From the NCBI RefSeq assembly GCF_900186995.1, contig NZ_LT906463.1:186001-250000 (forward strand): 64,000 nt of DNA, given 5' to 3'. Each line of letters starts with the position of its first letter. Positions within the stretch are counted from its first letter, which is position 1. Shown piece by piece: positions 41,766 to 51,060 of this stretch. The position numbers and the translations under genes are program-made. The stretch is from Haemophilus pittmaniae (GTDB lineage Bacteria > Pseudomonadota > Gammaproteobacteria > Enterobacterales > Pasteurellaceae). The notes beneath the pieces were generated by a model. It saw only the letters and a list, made by a program, of their open reading frames with translations, did no database searches and had not been told where the DNA came from.

Positions 41766-42344
41766 ATGTTTAAAAAGAAAAATCAAATCTTAGTCAGTCT
41801 TTCTATCGTCGCTCTGCTTGGTGGCTGTTCGGAAGAGGAAGTACAACGCGATGTTTATAATAGTCTGGAAGACTGCCTAGCTGACTGGAAAGAACCTGAA
41901 CTGTGCGAACAACAACCGGATCGCGCGACCGATAGCGGTGCTACCTCAAACAACTCTTTAGCTGGTAATTTAAATACCCGCGGCAATACTACCGAGCAAA
42001 CAGCCAATACCGCGCAGCTATCGAATGATAGCGCTACCAACGGTGAAGAGAATCACAGTAGCGCACAAAATAATGAAGGCAATGGTAGCTTAGGCGCGGC
42101 TGTCGCCGGTGCAGCTGCGGGTTATATGATCGCCCGTGCAATGGGCGGCTTTATGGGCCCCGGCTACCATCCCGGTAACCGCGGTGTAACGACCCAGAGT
42201 GGCCAAGTAATTCAACCACAAAGCAACCGTTCTGTTGGCAAGCCGGTATTAGTTAAAGGGAATGCCGGTACGGCTAACAGTAAACCGATTACACGTGGCG
42301 GCTTTAAAAGTCCAAATAGCAATAATCGCAGTTGGGGGGGTTAA
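41766..42344 (+). CDS. YgiB-like lipoprotein (DUF1190-type)
   Basis: 192 residues. The first 21 form a lipoprotein signal (VALLGGC, lipidated Cys21). The body is low-complexity, rich in Asn, Ser, Gly and Thr, with GAAVAGAAAGYMIARAMGG near the middle and a Gly/Asn/Arg-rich tail. Layout and position directly before a glutathionylspermidine-synthase-like gene match E. coli ygiB-ygiC. Role unknown; surface or periplasmic location inferred. Confidence 0.82.
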   Translation: MFKKKNQILVSLSIVALLGGCSEEEVQRDVYNSLEDCLADWKEPELCEQQPDRATDSGATSNNSLAGNLNTRGNTTEQTANTAQLSNDSATNGEENHSSAQNNEGNGSLGAAVAGAAAGYMIARAMGGFMGPGYHPGNRGVTTQSGQVIQPQSNRSVGKPVLVKGNAGTANSKPITRGGFKSPNSNNRSWGG

Positions 42345-42346
42345 GC

Positions 42347-43528
42347 ATGAAACGACTCAAGCATTTCCCAACTCGTCCAAATATGGAACAACAATTACGT
42401 GATGTCGGTTTCGATTATTTTGATCTGCCCTCTTCCGATGGCTCCCATTATTGGTCGGATAATGTGGCCTATGAATTCCGTTTGGAAGAAATCGATCGCA
42501 TTGAAGATGCCGCCAATGAATTGCATGGCATGTGCATGGACTTCGTCACCGATGAAATCAAGCAGGGCGATTATGCCTACTACCATTTTAACGATTTACA
42601 ATGCCAACTGATCGAACAATCTTGGCGCAATGGCGAGCTATCGCTATATGGCCGTTTTGACTTTGGCTACAACGGCAATGAGCTCAAATTATTCGAATAC
42701 AACGCCGACACCCCAACGTCATTACTAGAATCCGCAGTGGTGCAATGGCAATGGTTGGAGCAAATTGAAGGTCTACAACATCGAGACCAATTCAATTGGA
42801 TCCACGAAGAACTATTAACCCGCTTGCAAATGTTACGCTCACAAAGCGAAGGCAATGATTTCCATTTTTGCGGCATGAACGAAGCCGGCCGTGAAGACTG
42901 GGGCAACTTGGATTATTTGGCTGATGTGGCCTATAGCGCGGGTTGGCGCATTCATCAATTAGCCGTGGAAGACATCGGTTATGACAGCGAAAGCAAACAG
43001 TTCATGGATCTCAACGATCAGCCAATTAACATGTTGTTTAAGCTCTATCCCTTAGAATGGATGACCCGCACCGATTTTGCACCGCATATCCCCGATAGCC
43101 AATGCCATTTCTTTGAGCCTGCTTGGAAATTACTATTAAGTAATAAAGCCTTGTTGGCCAAACTCTGGCAACGCCATCCGAATCATCCGTTGCTTCTACC
43201 GGCCTATTTCAATCGTGCGGATATTAGTGATCGACAAAATATTTGGGTCAAAAAGCCATTGCTCGGGCGGGAAGGCGCCAATATTTCCTATTATGAGAAA
43301 GGTAACGGCTTAGAATTTGCCGCTAAAGGCAGCGAGCATTCTGCCTTTTACGACAATGCCGGCTATATCTACCAACAGAAATTCGAACTACCAAATTTTG
43401 ATGGCATGTATCCGGTCTTGGGCGTGTGGATGGTGGGCAACATTGCCTGCGGTATGGGAATTCGTGAGGACTTCACCGCTGTCACCGGTAATGACAGCCA
43501 CTTCGTTCCCCATTATTTTATTCCTTAA
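42347..43528 (+). CDS. Glutathionylspermidine synthase family protein (YgiC-like)
   Basis: 393-residue ATP-grasp-type protein starting MKRLKHFPTRPNMEQQLRDVG, with FDFGYNGNELKLFEYNADTPTSLLE and VKKPLLGREGANISYYEKG typical of the family. YgiC and YjfC can ligate but lack the amidase domain of Gsp; their physiological substrate is not established. ATG at 42347 has a GGGGGG tract upstream, two bases after the lipoprotein gene. The pair probably acts together. Confidence 0.88.
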   Translation: MKRLKHFPTRPNMEQQLRDVGFDYFDLPSSDGSHYWSDNVAYEFRLEEIDRIEDAANELHGMCMDFVTDEIKQGDYAYYHFNDLQCQLIEQSWRNGELSLYGRFDFGYNGNELKLFEYNADTPTSLLESAVVQWQWLEQIEGLQHRDQFNWIHEELLTRLQMLRSQSEGNDFHFCGMNEAGREDWGNLDYLADVAYSAGWRIHQLAVEDIGYDSESKQFMDLNDQPINMLFKLYPLEWMTRTDFAPHIPDSQCHFFEPAWKLLLSNKALLAKLWQRHPNHPLLLPAYFNRADISDRQNIWVKKPLLGREGANISYYEKGNGLEFAAKGSEHSAFYDNAGYIYQQKFELPNFDGMYPVLGVWMVGNIACGMGIREDFTAVTGNDSHFVPHYFIP

Positions 43529-43537
43529 AAAAAAGAC

Positions 43538-43561
43538 AAAGGGGGCAAACGCCCCCTTTAA
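43538..43561. terminator. Hairpin at the end of the ygiC-like gene, sharing bases with repeat copy 9
   Basis: AAAGGGGGC/GCCCCCTTT stem with an AAAC loop-like centre. Its right arm is the GGGGGCGTTT end of repeat copy 9, so the repeat seems to have been built into the terminator. Confidence 0.7.
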
Positions 43562-43607
43562 ATCCAAAGTTTTTGCCAAAACAACATGTAAGTTATTGAT
43601 TTTATTA
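43547..43607 (-). repeat. 61-bp intergenic repeat, copy 9
   Basis: On minus it begins TAATAAAATCAATAACTTA and ends AAAGGGGGCGTTT. In folB orientation, 17 bases after the folB stop and without a separate terminator. It forms an inverted pair with copy 10, and 42 bases including the folB stop are identical to the plsY end. Confidence 0.92.
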
Positions 43608-43623
43608 GGATTGATTTAAAAAT

Positions 43624-43977
43624 CTATCTTTCCCCTAATTCCACCACAACACCAACATTACGCGCTTGAGCCACGGCCTGTGGTTTACTCAAACGTAAAC
43701 GCAGCCAAGGAATCGAAAATTGCGTCCGCAATTGCTCAGCCACCTCGTAAGCCACTCGCTCAATTAACAAAAAAGGCTTAGATTGCACATAGGCTGTAAT
43801 AAACTCACTCACTTCTGCATAATTTAAACAATATTGTACATCGTCAGTCAGTGCCGCTTGACGACAATCCCAGGCCATTTCCAGATCAAATACCAGCTTT
43901 TGTTTAATTTTTTGTTCCCAGTCATATACGCCAATTTGTGCAAATACCGTTAAACCTTCAATAAATACCGTATCCAT
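43624..43977 (-). CDS. folB: Dihydroneopterin aldolase
   Basis: Folate pathway aldolase/epimerase. 117 residues, starting MDTVFIEGLTVFAQIGVYDWE, with LNYAEVSEFI and LLIERVAYEVAE holding the catalytic Glu and Lys regions; the C-terminal RLRLSKPQAV follows the family. AAGGAAT lies before the ATG. Divergent from plsY. Confidence 0.95.
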   Translation of the reverse strand: MDTVFIEGLTVFAQIGVYDWEQKIKQKLVFDLEMAWDCRQAALTDDVQYCLNYAEVSEFITAYVQSKPFLLIERVAYEVAEQLRTQFSIPWLRLRLSKPQAVAQARNVGVVVELGER

Positions 43978-44061
43978 AAAGCAATTCCTTAAAATTTGGG
44001 TAGGCGTATGCTACCAAGTTTGGGTAGAATAACGAACACCTTTTTGCCGATGGAGTCGCCA

Positions 44062-44661
44062 ATGAGCTTATTCGCCCTTTGTTATATGATTTTTGCCTAT
44101 TTACTAGGCTCTATTTCCAGTGCCATTTTAATCTGCAAAGCGGCTGGTTTGCCCGATCCGCGCGAGAATGGTTCACACAATCCGGGGGCAACCAATGTGC
44201 TGCGTATCGGCGGTCATTGGGCCGCGCTGGCGGTATTACTATTCGATATTCTCAAGGGCATGTTGCCGGTATGGCTCGGTTATTATTTAGGGCTAACCCA
44301 GTTTGAATTAGGAATGGTGGCATTAGGTGCCTGCTTGGGACATATTTTCCCGATTTATTTTCGTTTCAAAGGTGGCAAGGGCGTAGCTACTGCATTTGGG
44401 GCGATAGCGCCAATCGGTTGGTCGGTCGCCAGCACTATGTTTGGTACCTGGCTGTTGGTCTTCTTGTTAAGTGGTTACTCTTCACTCAGTGCGGTAATTA
44501 CTGCGCTGCTGGTGCCGTTTTATGTTTGGTGGTTTAAACCCGAATTTACGTTTCCCGTTGCGTTAGTCTGTTGTTTGTTGATCTATCGTCACCATGAAAA
44601 TATTCAACGACTCTGGCGCGGTCAAGAAGATAAAATGTGGTCAAAATTTAAGAAAAAATAG
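44062..44661 (+). CDS. plsY: Glycerol-3-phosphate acyltransferase PlsY
   Basis: Inner-membrane enzyme using acyl phosphate to acylate glycerol 3-phosphate. 199 residues, five predicted helices, with [18 protein letters not shown] and [10 protein letters not shown], the three PlsY motifs. I use the ATG at 44062, preceded by TGGAG, since the upstream part of the open frame is intergenic. Its last codons and the next 38 bases match the folB end. Confidence 0.95.
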   Translation: MSLFALCYMIFAYLLGSISSAILICKAAGLPDPRENGSHNPGATNVLRIGGHWAALAVLLFDILKGMLPVWLGYYLGLTQFELGMVALGACLGHIFPIYFRFKGGKGVATAFGAIAPIGWSVASTMFGTWLLVFLLSGYSSLSAVITALLVPFYVWWFKPEFTFPVALVCCLLIYRHHENIQRLWRGQEDKMWSKFKKK

Positions 44662-44677
44662 ATTTTTAAATCAATCC

Positions 44678-44738
44678 TAATAAAATCAATAACTTACATA
44701 TTGTTTTAGCAAAAACGTTTAATTTTAAAGGGGCGTTT
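44678..44738 (+). repeat. 61-bp intergenic repeat, copy 10
   Basis: Begins TAATAAAATCAATAACTTA and ends AAAGGGGCGTTT. In plsY orientation, 17 bases after the stop. Confidence 0.92.
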
Positions 44739-44771
44739 GGCGGTTGCCGAAAAACTTCCCGTATTGAAGCC

Positions 44772-44807
44772 ATAAAAAAAGTGCGGTCCTATGAGAGCGC
44801 ACTTTTT
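44772..44807 (-). terminator. Terminator of the lplT-aas fusion gene, containing an uptake signal
   Basis: AAAAAGTGCG/CGCACTTTTT stem around GTCCTATGAGAG; AAGTGCGGT is at 44779-44787. Flanked by A and T runs, so usable on both strands. Confidence 0.85.
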
Positions 44808-44828
44808 ATTTATCTGGCTATGCGTAAC

Positions 44829-47800
44829 TTACAGCAAACTCATTGCTAAATGCTTCGCGCCTTTGAAATCAACTTTGCCGCTTCCTAGCATCGGGATTTC
44901 GTCCACCAAGAAGACTTGGCTCGGGAGCATAATCGGCGGTACATTCAGTCCTTTAATGCGCTCATTAATTTCCTCCAAGGAAAGCGCAGACTTGATTAAA
45001 AGTACAATGCTCTCGCCTTTCTTGTCATCGCTTACTGCCACCGCAACGAACTGATTTTCCTCATCAAATACTTGTGAAAGTTTTTCTTCCACGCTACCAA
45101 GGCTGATCATTTCACCGCCCACTTTAGCAAATCGGGAATAGCGATCCACAATGGTAATAAAGCCGTTATGATCGATATGCCCTTTATCACCGGTTTTGTA
45201 GTAACGTACCCCGTCAAGTTCTACAATCACATCAGCCGTTTTCTCTGGATCATTCAGATAACCTTTCATTACCTGTCCGCCACCAATTAAGATCAAACCA
45301 TCTTCACCCACCGGTAATTCCTGCAAGCTTTCCGGATCTACAATTTTAATAATGGTACCAGGCAATGGTAGGCCAACTGTACCCTGTTGATTAAAGGTAA
45401 ATTCTTTTAGGGTTTCCGGATCGAGCAAGTTAGGCATATTCACACTGGCCACCGGCGCCGTTTCGGTCGCACCATAACCTTCGTAAATTTCCACTCCAAA
45501 TTTCAGCTTGAAGGCTTCTTTTACATCCGCTTTCAATTTTTCGGCACCAGCAATCACCATACGCACGCTTTGCAACATCAATGGATGGAATTTTTTATTG
45601 CGCACATACAATCTAAAGAACGTTGAAGTACCAAATAAAATGCTCACATTATGACGCGCACACATTTTTCCTACGGTTGCACCATCGGTCGGATCCGCCA
45701 CACTCACCATTTTAATCCCTTCACATAATGGCAATAGGGTTGTTACCGTTAAGCCGAAGGAATGGAAAATTGGTAAGGAATTCAAAATTACATCATCTTT
45801 GTGGAAATTTAATAATTCACCGATCTGTTTAATGTTTGTCAGTAAGTTTTTATGGCTTAATTCAATACCTTTCGGGTCACCTTCACTACCACTACTAAAT
45901 AAGATAGTCGCGGTATCTTCCAAACGTACCTCTGCGAAATAACAGAATTTGAGCCACCATTGCGGAGCAAAAAATGCTGTTAAGAATGCACGTACTTTTT
46001 GCGATTGGCTAATAGACTTACCTAGTTTTTCCATAAACAACGCTTTATCTGCAACCACTTGGCTAAAATCAAAGCCCTTCGCATTTAATTTCTCTAAGAA
46101 TTTTTCAGAGGTTATGACTTGTGAAATATTGGCTTTTTTCAAGGCTTTTGCCATTACTTCAGGACTTAATGTGTAATTTAAATTCACTGGCACTTTGCCC
46201 ATTACCATCAAGGTCATATTGATGATCGCACCGATGGCTGAGCTTGGTAACAATACGCCAACGTTTTTTTCATTACCTAAAACTGCTTTCAAGGTTTTCG
46301 TAAACATCAATACCGCTGCAATAAATTTCAGGTTATTCAGTTTAGTACCTTGAGCATCCACCACTGCTTCTTTGAATAAATTCGATTTTGCTGAGTTCAA
46401 CCAATGATGCATCAGCGGTTTACGTTTACTCATGACTTTTTCCCATACGGAGAAAGAAAGTTCAAGTACTTTTTGTTTCATTGCCGAAGCATCAATAAAG
46501 CTATGAATCGGTTTACCAAATGCCACTAAAATTTCCCGTTTACCTTGGCGTTTGGTTAAATTTTTATAGAAAGAATCTGCACGGGAGAAACTGCTGCCCC
46601 ATAATCCACGCAAATAGAAAGGAACCGTCGTTACATTCTCTAAGTCTTTTAGTACATGCTCAAAACCTTTTTGAAATTCATTGATTTGGCCGTTATAGCT
46701 AATATGACCTTCTGGGAATAAAGCAACCACTTCACCTCGAGCTAAATATTCGCGAATGGTTTCGATAGATTCACGACTTGAGCCTCCACCAATTGGGATC
46801 ACTTTGAAAATACGGAAGAACCAAGTGAGATACCATTTGTTGTAAATCGGACGATACATGACAAATTTAATAGCTCGCGGGCTAGCTGCCTGTAATACTA
46901 GCCAGTCAATCCAACTAATATGATTGCCCAGTAATAAAACACCACCACTTTGCGGAAGATTCTTTAACCCATCCACATGAAAACGATAATTCGCTTTTAG
47001 AGCAAAGAGTAAGAATAAACGGGTAAATAAATGCGGCAGTTTCCACATGGCATACAAACTCGCAGCAAAACACACTGCGGAAATCGCTAAGAACAAACCG
47101 TAAATTGAAACACTGAGCTGCACAAACAAAATGCTTAGTAATAAAAAGGCAACCATAAACACATTTTGTACAAAGTTATTACCGGCCATGATTTTGCCGC
47201 TAATTTTTTCTGGTGCGAAATATTGGATGGTCGCGTTCAAGGGTACGATAAATAATCCACCTGAAAAACCAAAAGCAAAGGAACAAAATACTAATATCCA
47301 ATCACTTTGTGCTACGGTTAAGAAAAATAATGAAGCACAGATCCCCAATGCACCAATAGGAACAATGCCTAACTCAATATGTAAACGAGAGGCACGTCCG
47401 GCAAGATATGATCCCACAACCAATCCTACACCGCTCACGGCTAAAATTGCTTGAATCACAATCGCATTATCGGCATTAAACATCGCTTTATAATACGCAG
47501 GAAAGGCCGCTAAAACGATTTGTGATACGCCCCAAAACAAACTTAGACCAATAACACTCAACCAAATATTTTGATCAGCTTTTAAAGTACGCACATTGTC
47601 TTTTAAATATCCTAAAGAAAGGTATTTTTTCATTTCAAAATACGCGTCAGTATCTTCAGTTTGTTGCGCAAAGAACGGAATCTTAAATGCAAAATAAGCC
47701 TCTAAAGAACTCAATATGACTAATGCAACACCAATAACCCAAACACTTTGTAATACCTCATTAGGATCATTAGATGCCACATAATGCGCTTCAAAAAAGA

Positions 47801-48275
47801 AAGAAAAAGTGAAAGAACTAAACAGTATTGCCACGATTGTGAGGGCTTGAATTACACCGTTTGCCATGCCGATATTTTCGGTACCGACAATCGATTTAAT
47901 AATGCTATATTTAGCCGGCGAATAAACAGCACTTTGTGCTGCTAAGATCAGAGTTAGCACAAAGGAAACGGCGAACATCCCCGCCATATAACTCAGTAAA
48001 ATCCCAAAACTAATAGCTACTGCAGCCAAACTGCTATAACGAATGACATTGGTTCGGGAAAATTTATCGTTAATAAATGCCGAAGGTGAAAATAAGAAAA
48101 TAAATGGTAATAAAATCATCGCATTAATTAATGCCGTCAAAACCACCAAGCTTTCTCCGGAAAAACTTTTCAGTAATACATTCTGAATGGTAATTTTATG
48201 CGCCAAATCAACACTGGCATTAATAAAAGCAATAGCTAAATAAGGCACAAAGCCGGCATGTTTTAAGAGTTTCAT
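44829..48275 (-). CDS. aas: LplT-PlsC-Aas fusion: lysophospholipid transporter, acyltransferase and acyl-ACP synthetase
   Basis: 1148 residues in three parts. Residues 1-410 are a 12-helix MFS transporter like LplT (flippase for lysophospholipids). About 420-620 is a PlsC acyltransferase with NHISWID (HX4D) and FPEGHIS. About 660-1148 is an adenylate-forming acyl-ACP synthetase with SSGSEGDPKG, GYGATETAPV, YKTGD and GSGKVDFKGAK. In E. coli lplT and aas are separate adjacent genes for lysophospholipid recycling. The reading frame is continuous, so this is a true fusion; a MerR-like gene overlaps its start by four bases. Confidence 0.94.
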   Translation of the reverse strand: MKLLKHAGFVPYLAIAFINASVDLAHKITIQNVLLKSFSGESLVVLTALINAMILLPFIFLFSPSAFINDKFSRTNVIRYSSLAAVAISFGILLSYMAGMFAVSFVLTLILAAQSAVYSPAKYSIIKSIVGTENIGMANGVIQALTIVAILFSSFTFSFFFEAHYVASNDPNEVLQSVWVIGVALVILSSLEAYFAFKIPFFAQQTEDTDAYFEMKKYLSLGYLKDNVRTLKADQNIWLSVIGLSLFWGVSQIVLAAFPAYYKAMFNADNAIVIQAILAVSGVGLVVGSYLAGRASRLHIELGIVPIGALGICASLFFLTVAQSDWILVFCSFAFGFSGGLFIVPLNATIQYFAPEKISGKIMAGNNFVQNVFMVAFLLLSILFVQLSVSIYGLFLAISAVCFAASLYAMWKLPHLFTRLFLLFALKANYRFHVDGLKNLPQSGGVLLLGNHISWIDWLVLQAASPRAIKFVMYRPIYNKWYLTWFFRIFKVIPIGGGSSRESIETIREYLARGEVVALFPEGHISYNGQINEFQKGFEHVLKDLENVTTVPFYLRGLWGSSFSRADSFYKNLTKRQGKREILVAFGKPIHSFIDASAMKQKVLELSFSVWEKVMSKRKPLMHHWLNSAKSNLFKEAVVDAQGTKLNNLKFIAAVLMFTKTLKAVLGNEKNVGVLLPSSAIGAIINMTLMVMGKVPVNLNYTLSPEVMAKALKKANISQVITSEKFLEKLNAKGFDFSQVVADKALFMEKLGKSISQSQKVRAFLTAFFAPQWWLKFCYFAEVRLEDTATILFSSGSEGDPKGIELSHKNLLTNIKQIGELLNFHKDDVILNSLPIFHSFGLTVTTLLPLCEGIKMVSVADPTDGATVGKMCARHNVSILFGTSTFFRLYVRNKKFHPLMLQSVRMVIAGAEKLKADVKEAFKLKFGVEIYEGYGATETAPVASVNMPNLLDPETLKEFTFNQQGTVGLPLPGTIIKIVDPESLQELPVGEDGLILIGGGQVMKGYLNDPEKTADVIVELDGVRYYKTGDKGHIDHNGFITIVDRYSRFAKVGGEMISLGSVEEKLSQVFDEENQFVAVAVSDDKKGESIVLLIKSALSLEEINERIKGLNVPPIMLPSQVFLVDEIPMLGSGKVDFKGAKHLAMSLL

Positions 48276-48913
48276 TTAGCACTCTCCGCTTGATAAAGAT
48301 TAAAAGTTTGCATATTCAAAATATAAGGTTTAAGCACCAACAATAAATCAAATAAATGTTTTAATTTTTCATCCTTTTGTTCGCTGTTGGCTAATGCGGC
48401 TAAGGTTACGTTCACTTCCTGTGTTGCTAATATTTTCGCTGCATTTAAATAGGCTTTCACTACAGTCATTTCGGCCGCATCACAACGCGCCAAAATAGTC
48501 AAAATATCCCGTTCTTTTGCAGTAAAAACACCTTCGCGCGGATTCAATAATCCTTCGGCCACCATTTCATCTAGCTGTTTGTTTGAAAGGTTAAATTCCG
48601 CACATAATTGCTCGACTGAAAATACTTCATTTTCGGCTCCCATAATTATGCCCAATAAGCCAATAAGGCTTTCATAAGGGCTATTCCAATCAAAGTGTGG
48701 ATGAGCAAAAAGAGTTTTAATTTGTGAAATCGTCGCATTGAAATTACTTTGTAGGTATTTGATAAAACCGAGTAATTTCACACAATGTTCATCATACAAA
48801 TGAAAATTCGGCTTATCTTTAACCGGCTCCGGTAATAAACCTTCTTTCACGTAATACAACACCGTGGACTTTGGCGTATGACTAAGTTTGACCAAATCGT
48901 TCATTTTTAACAT
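48272..48913 (-). CDS. MerR-like transcriptional regulator
   Basis: 213 residues. The N terminus (LVKLSHTPKSTVLYYVKEGLLPEPVKDKPNFHLYD) is a MerR winged helix, and the rest is a helical, predicted ligand- or dimerisation domain (second DNA-binding-like region near 105-140). The end overlaps the fusion gene by four bases, so they are cotranscribed and it probably regulates this locus. AGAGGGAAAACCTT precedes the ATG at 48913. Confidence 0.85.
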   Translation of the reverse strand: MLKMNDLVKLSHTPKSTVLYYVKEGLLPEPVKDKPNFHLYDEHCVKLLGFIKYLQSNFNATISQIKTLFAHPHFDWNSPYESLIGLLGIIMGAENEVFSVEQLCAEFNLSNKQLDEMVAEGLLNPREGVFTAKERDILTILARCDAAEMTVVKAYLNAAKILATQEVNVTLAALANSEQKDEKLKHLFDLLLVLKPYILNMQTFNLYQAESAK

Positions 48914-49050
48914 AAGGTTTTCCCTCTAGATTAATTTGTGGTGCATTTTAGCCAATAAAACAAAAAAAGCAAATAGTGAAACTTTACACTTTATAAATAA
49001 TTGCAAAAAAAGTAACAATATAAATTAGGGTATTTATAGAATTGAGATAC

Positions 49051-49079
49051 AAAAAAACCCGCAAATGCGGGTTTTTTTA
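49051..49079 (-). terminator. Terminator of rpoH
   Basis: ACCCGC/GCGGGT stem, AAAT loop, A-run and T-run on the two sides. Confidence 0.92.
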
Positions 49080-49093
49080 GAAATCTGGAATAA

Positions 49094-49939
49094 TTAGAAA
49101 ATTACTGAATTTTTTAATTTCTTCAATGCATTAGCTTCGAGCTGACGCACACGTTCAGCAGAAATATTATATTTTGCAGCCAAATCATGCAGAGTAGCCT
49201 TGTTCTCATCATCTAACCAACGGGCTTCAATAATATCCCGGCTACGCTCATCTAAATTCGCTAATGCTGTTGTCAATTGTTCGGTTGCTTGATTTTCAAA
49301 GTTCTCACTTTCCAACTCTGCAGCAAAATTAGAACTTTTATCCTCCAAATAAAGAGAAGGCGCATAGCTTTCTTCTTCACTATCCGTTGGTAAATCAAAA
49401 CCGACATCGGCACCGGTCATACGGGATTCCATTTCAATGACATCTTCTTTGGATACGCCTAATTCATTCGCAACCATATCCACTTCGTTTTCATTGAACC
49501 ACCCCAAACGTTGTTTGGTTTTACGCAAATTAAAGAATAGCTTACGTTGCGCTTTAGTTGTCGCAACTTTTACGATCCGCCAGTTACGCAAAACGTACTC
49601 GTGAATCTCAGCCTTGATCCAATGCACGGCAAAAGAAACCAAACGGACACCGACTTCCGGATTAAAACGTTTCACCGCTTTCATTAAACCGATATTGCCT
49701 TCCTGAATTAAATCAGCCTGTGGCAGACCATAACCTGAATAACCGCGGGCAACATGAATCACAAAGCGCAAGTGAGACAAGATCAATGCTTTTGCCGCGT
49801 CCAAATCGCCTTGATAATATAAACGTTCGGAGAGCTCTTTTTCCTCTTCGGCGGTTAGCATTGGATACTCATTCGCCGCGCGAATGTAACCTTCTAAATT
49901 GCCTTGCGGAACCAACATCATCTGTGCTTCTTTGTTCAT
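49094..49939 (-). CDS. rpoH: RNA polymerase sigma-32 (heat shock)
   Basis: Directs transcription of heat shock genes; tig, clpP and clpX neighbourhood genes in this window are typical targets. 281 residues with region 2 ([38 protein letters not shown]), the RpoH box [15 protein letters not shown], and region 4 helix-turn-helix ([26 protein letters not shown]). Its mRNA 5' region could hold the thermosensor known in E. coli, but I did not find a clear structure. Confidence 0.97.
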   Translation of the reverse strand: MNKEAQMMLVPQGNLEGYIRAANEYPMLTAEEEKELSERLYYQGDLDAAKALILSHLRFVIHVARGYSGYGLPQADLIQEGNIGLMKAVKRFNPEVGVRLVSFAVHWIKAEIHEYVLRNWRIVKVATTKAQRKLFFNLRKTKQRLGWFNENEVDMVANELGVSKEDVIEMESRMTGADVGFDLPTDSEEESYAPSLYLEDKSSNFAAELESENFENQATEQLTTALANLDERSRDIIEARWLDDENKATLHDLAAKYNISAERVRQLEANALKKLKNSVIF

Positions 49940-50086
49940 CTTTATCCTTAATCTTATCGATACGGCTCTAAATAAGAGCGCTGTTATAACATAATCGGCG
50001 CTAATTCGCTAACACCGACAACATTAACGATACTATAGACAGGTTTTACCAATTAAAAGTTCAATTGTTTGATATAAATCTTTATC

Positions 50087-50398
50087 TTATTTTAATCTTC
50101 TTAAGCGATATTGCAAGTTTTGCGCAATCACCTTCAATAACAAATCAATATTTGGGTGCTTGCCTGGGTTAGCTTTCGCATCGACAGTATGTTCAGCAAA
50201 CCAGATTAATCCTTGTTCGGCACTTTGTCTATCCAACTTTTCAGCAAATTGTTCAGCCAACGCATTGTATACCCGTAAAGAGCCTAATTTCCCCTCAACC
50301 GCTGGAATTTGATGAATAACTTTGTCCGAATCAAGTACCTCAATCCCTCGTAACCCTTTAATTGTTGGCAACATTGAGAGAATTTCATTAAATGTCAT
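50087..50398 (-). CDS. DUF2322 family protein
   Basis: 103 residues, starting MTFNEILSMLPTIKGLRGIEVLD and containing AEHTVDAKANPGKHPNIDLLL, which I recognise as DUF2322. Soluble, function unknown. It lies 23 bases downstream of purN and probably shares its transcript. AAGGAAAT lies before the ATG. Confidence 0.8.
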   Translation of the reverse strand: MTFNEILSMLPTIKGLRGIEVLDSDKVIHQIPAVEGKLGSLRVYNALAEQFAEKLDRQSAEQGLIWFAEHTVDAKANPGKHPNIDLLLKVIAQNLQYRLRRLK

Positions 50399-50421
50399 AT
50401 GATTTCCTTACATTATTTCAA

Positions 50422-51060
50422 TTATTCATCGGCATAACCGCTAGGTGGAAGCAATCGCCCATCCAAATAAGCCCTATCCTGTTCCATATGCAATCGTCCG
50501 CTCACAAACCATTGTACAACCAAAGGATAAATATGTAATTCCTGCTCTTTAACCCGAGCTTCTACATCCACCACCTCATCATCCGCAAAAATTGGTACTC
50601 TCGCCTGCAAGATAACCGCCCCACTATCCAATTCTGGCGTCACGAAATGTACAGTTGTACCATGCTCGGAATCCCCTGCCTGCATGGCTTGTTGATAAGT
50701 ATTTAAGCCCTTATATTTAGGCAACAATGAAGGATGAATATTAAGAATACGACCGGCAAATCGCTCAACGAACGGCTGGCTTAAAATTTTCATATACCCC
50801 GCCAACACAATTAAATCTGCGCCAATTTCCGCGATAAAATCCCCAATAGCTTTATCCATGGCTTGATTATCGGAATAATTTGAGCGCTCAAATAATGCCG
50901 TTGGAATATCCGCCTCTCGCGCCCGAATTAAACCATAAGCATCAGCTCTATTACTAATGACCGCGGCAATTTTCCCATCAATCGCGCCGCGCTGGCAGGC
51001 ATCAATTAACGCCTGCAAATTAGCCCCCTGTCCGGAGAGCAAAACTACAATTTTCTTCAT
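50422..51060 (-). CDS. purN: Phosphoribosylglycinamide formyltransferase
   Basis: Folate-dependent formyl transfer in purine synthesis. 212 residues with [17 protein letters not shown], the formyl-folate site LAGYMKIL and the catalytic [13 protein letters not shown] and [13 protein letters not shown]. Its start overlaps the murB stop by four bases; no purM is adjacent. Confidence 0.96.
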   Translation of the reverse strand: MKKIVVLLSGQGANLQALIDACQRGAIDGKIAAVISNRADAYGLIRAREADIPTALFERSNYSDNQAMDKAIGDFIAEIGADLIVLAGYMKILSQPFVERFAGRILNIHPSLLPKYKGLNTYQQAMQAGDSEHGTTVHFVTPELDSGAVILQARVPIFADDEVVDVEARVKEQELHIYPLVVQWFVSGRLHMEQDRAYLDGRLLPPSGYADE

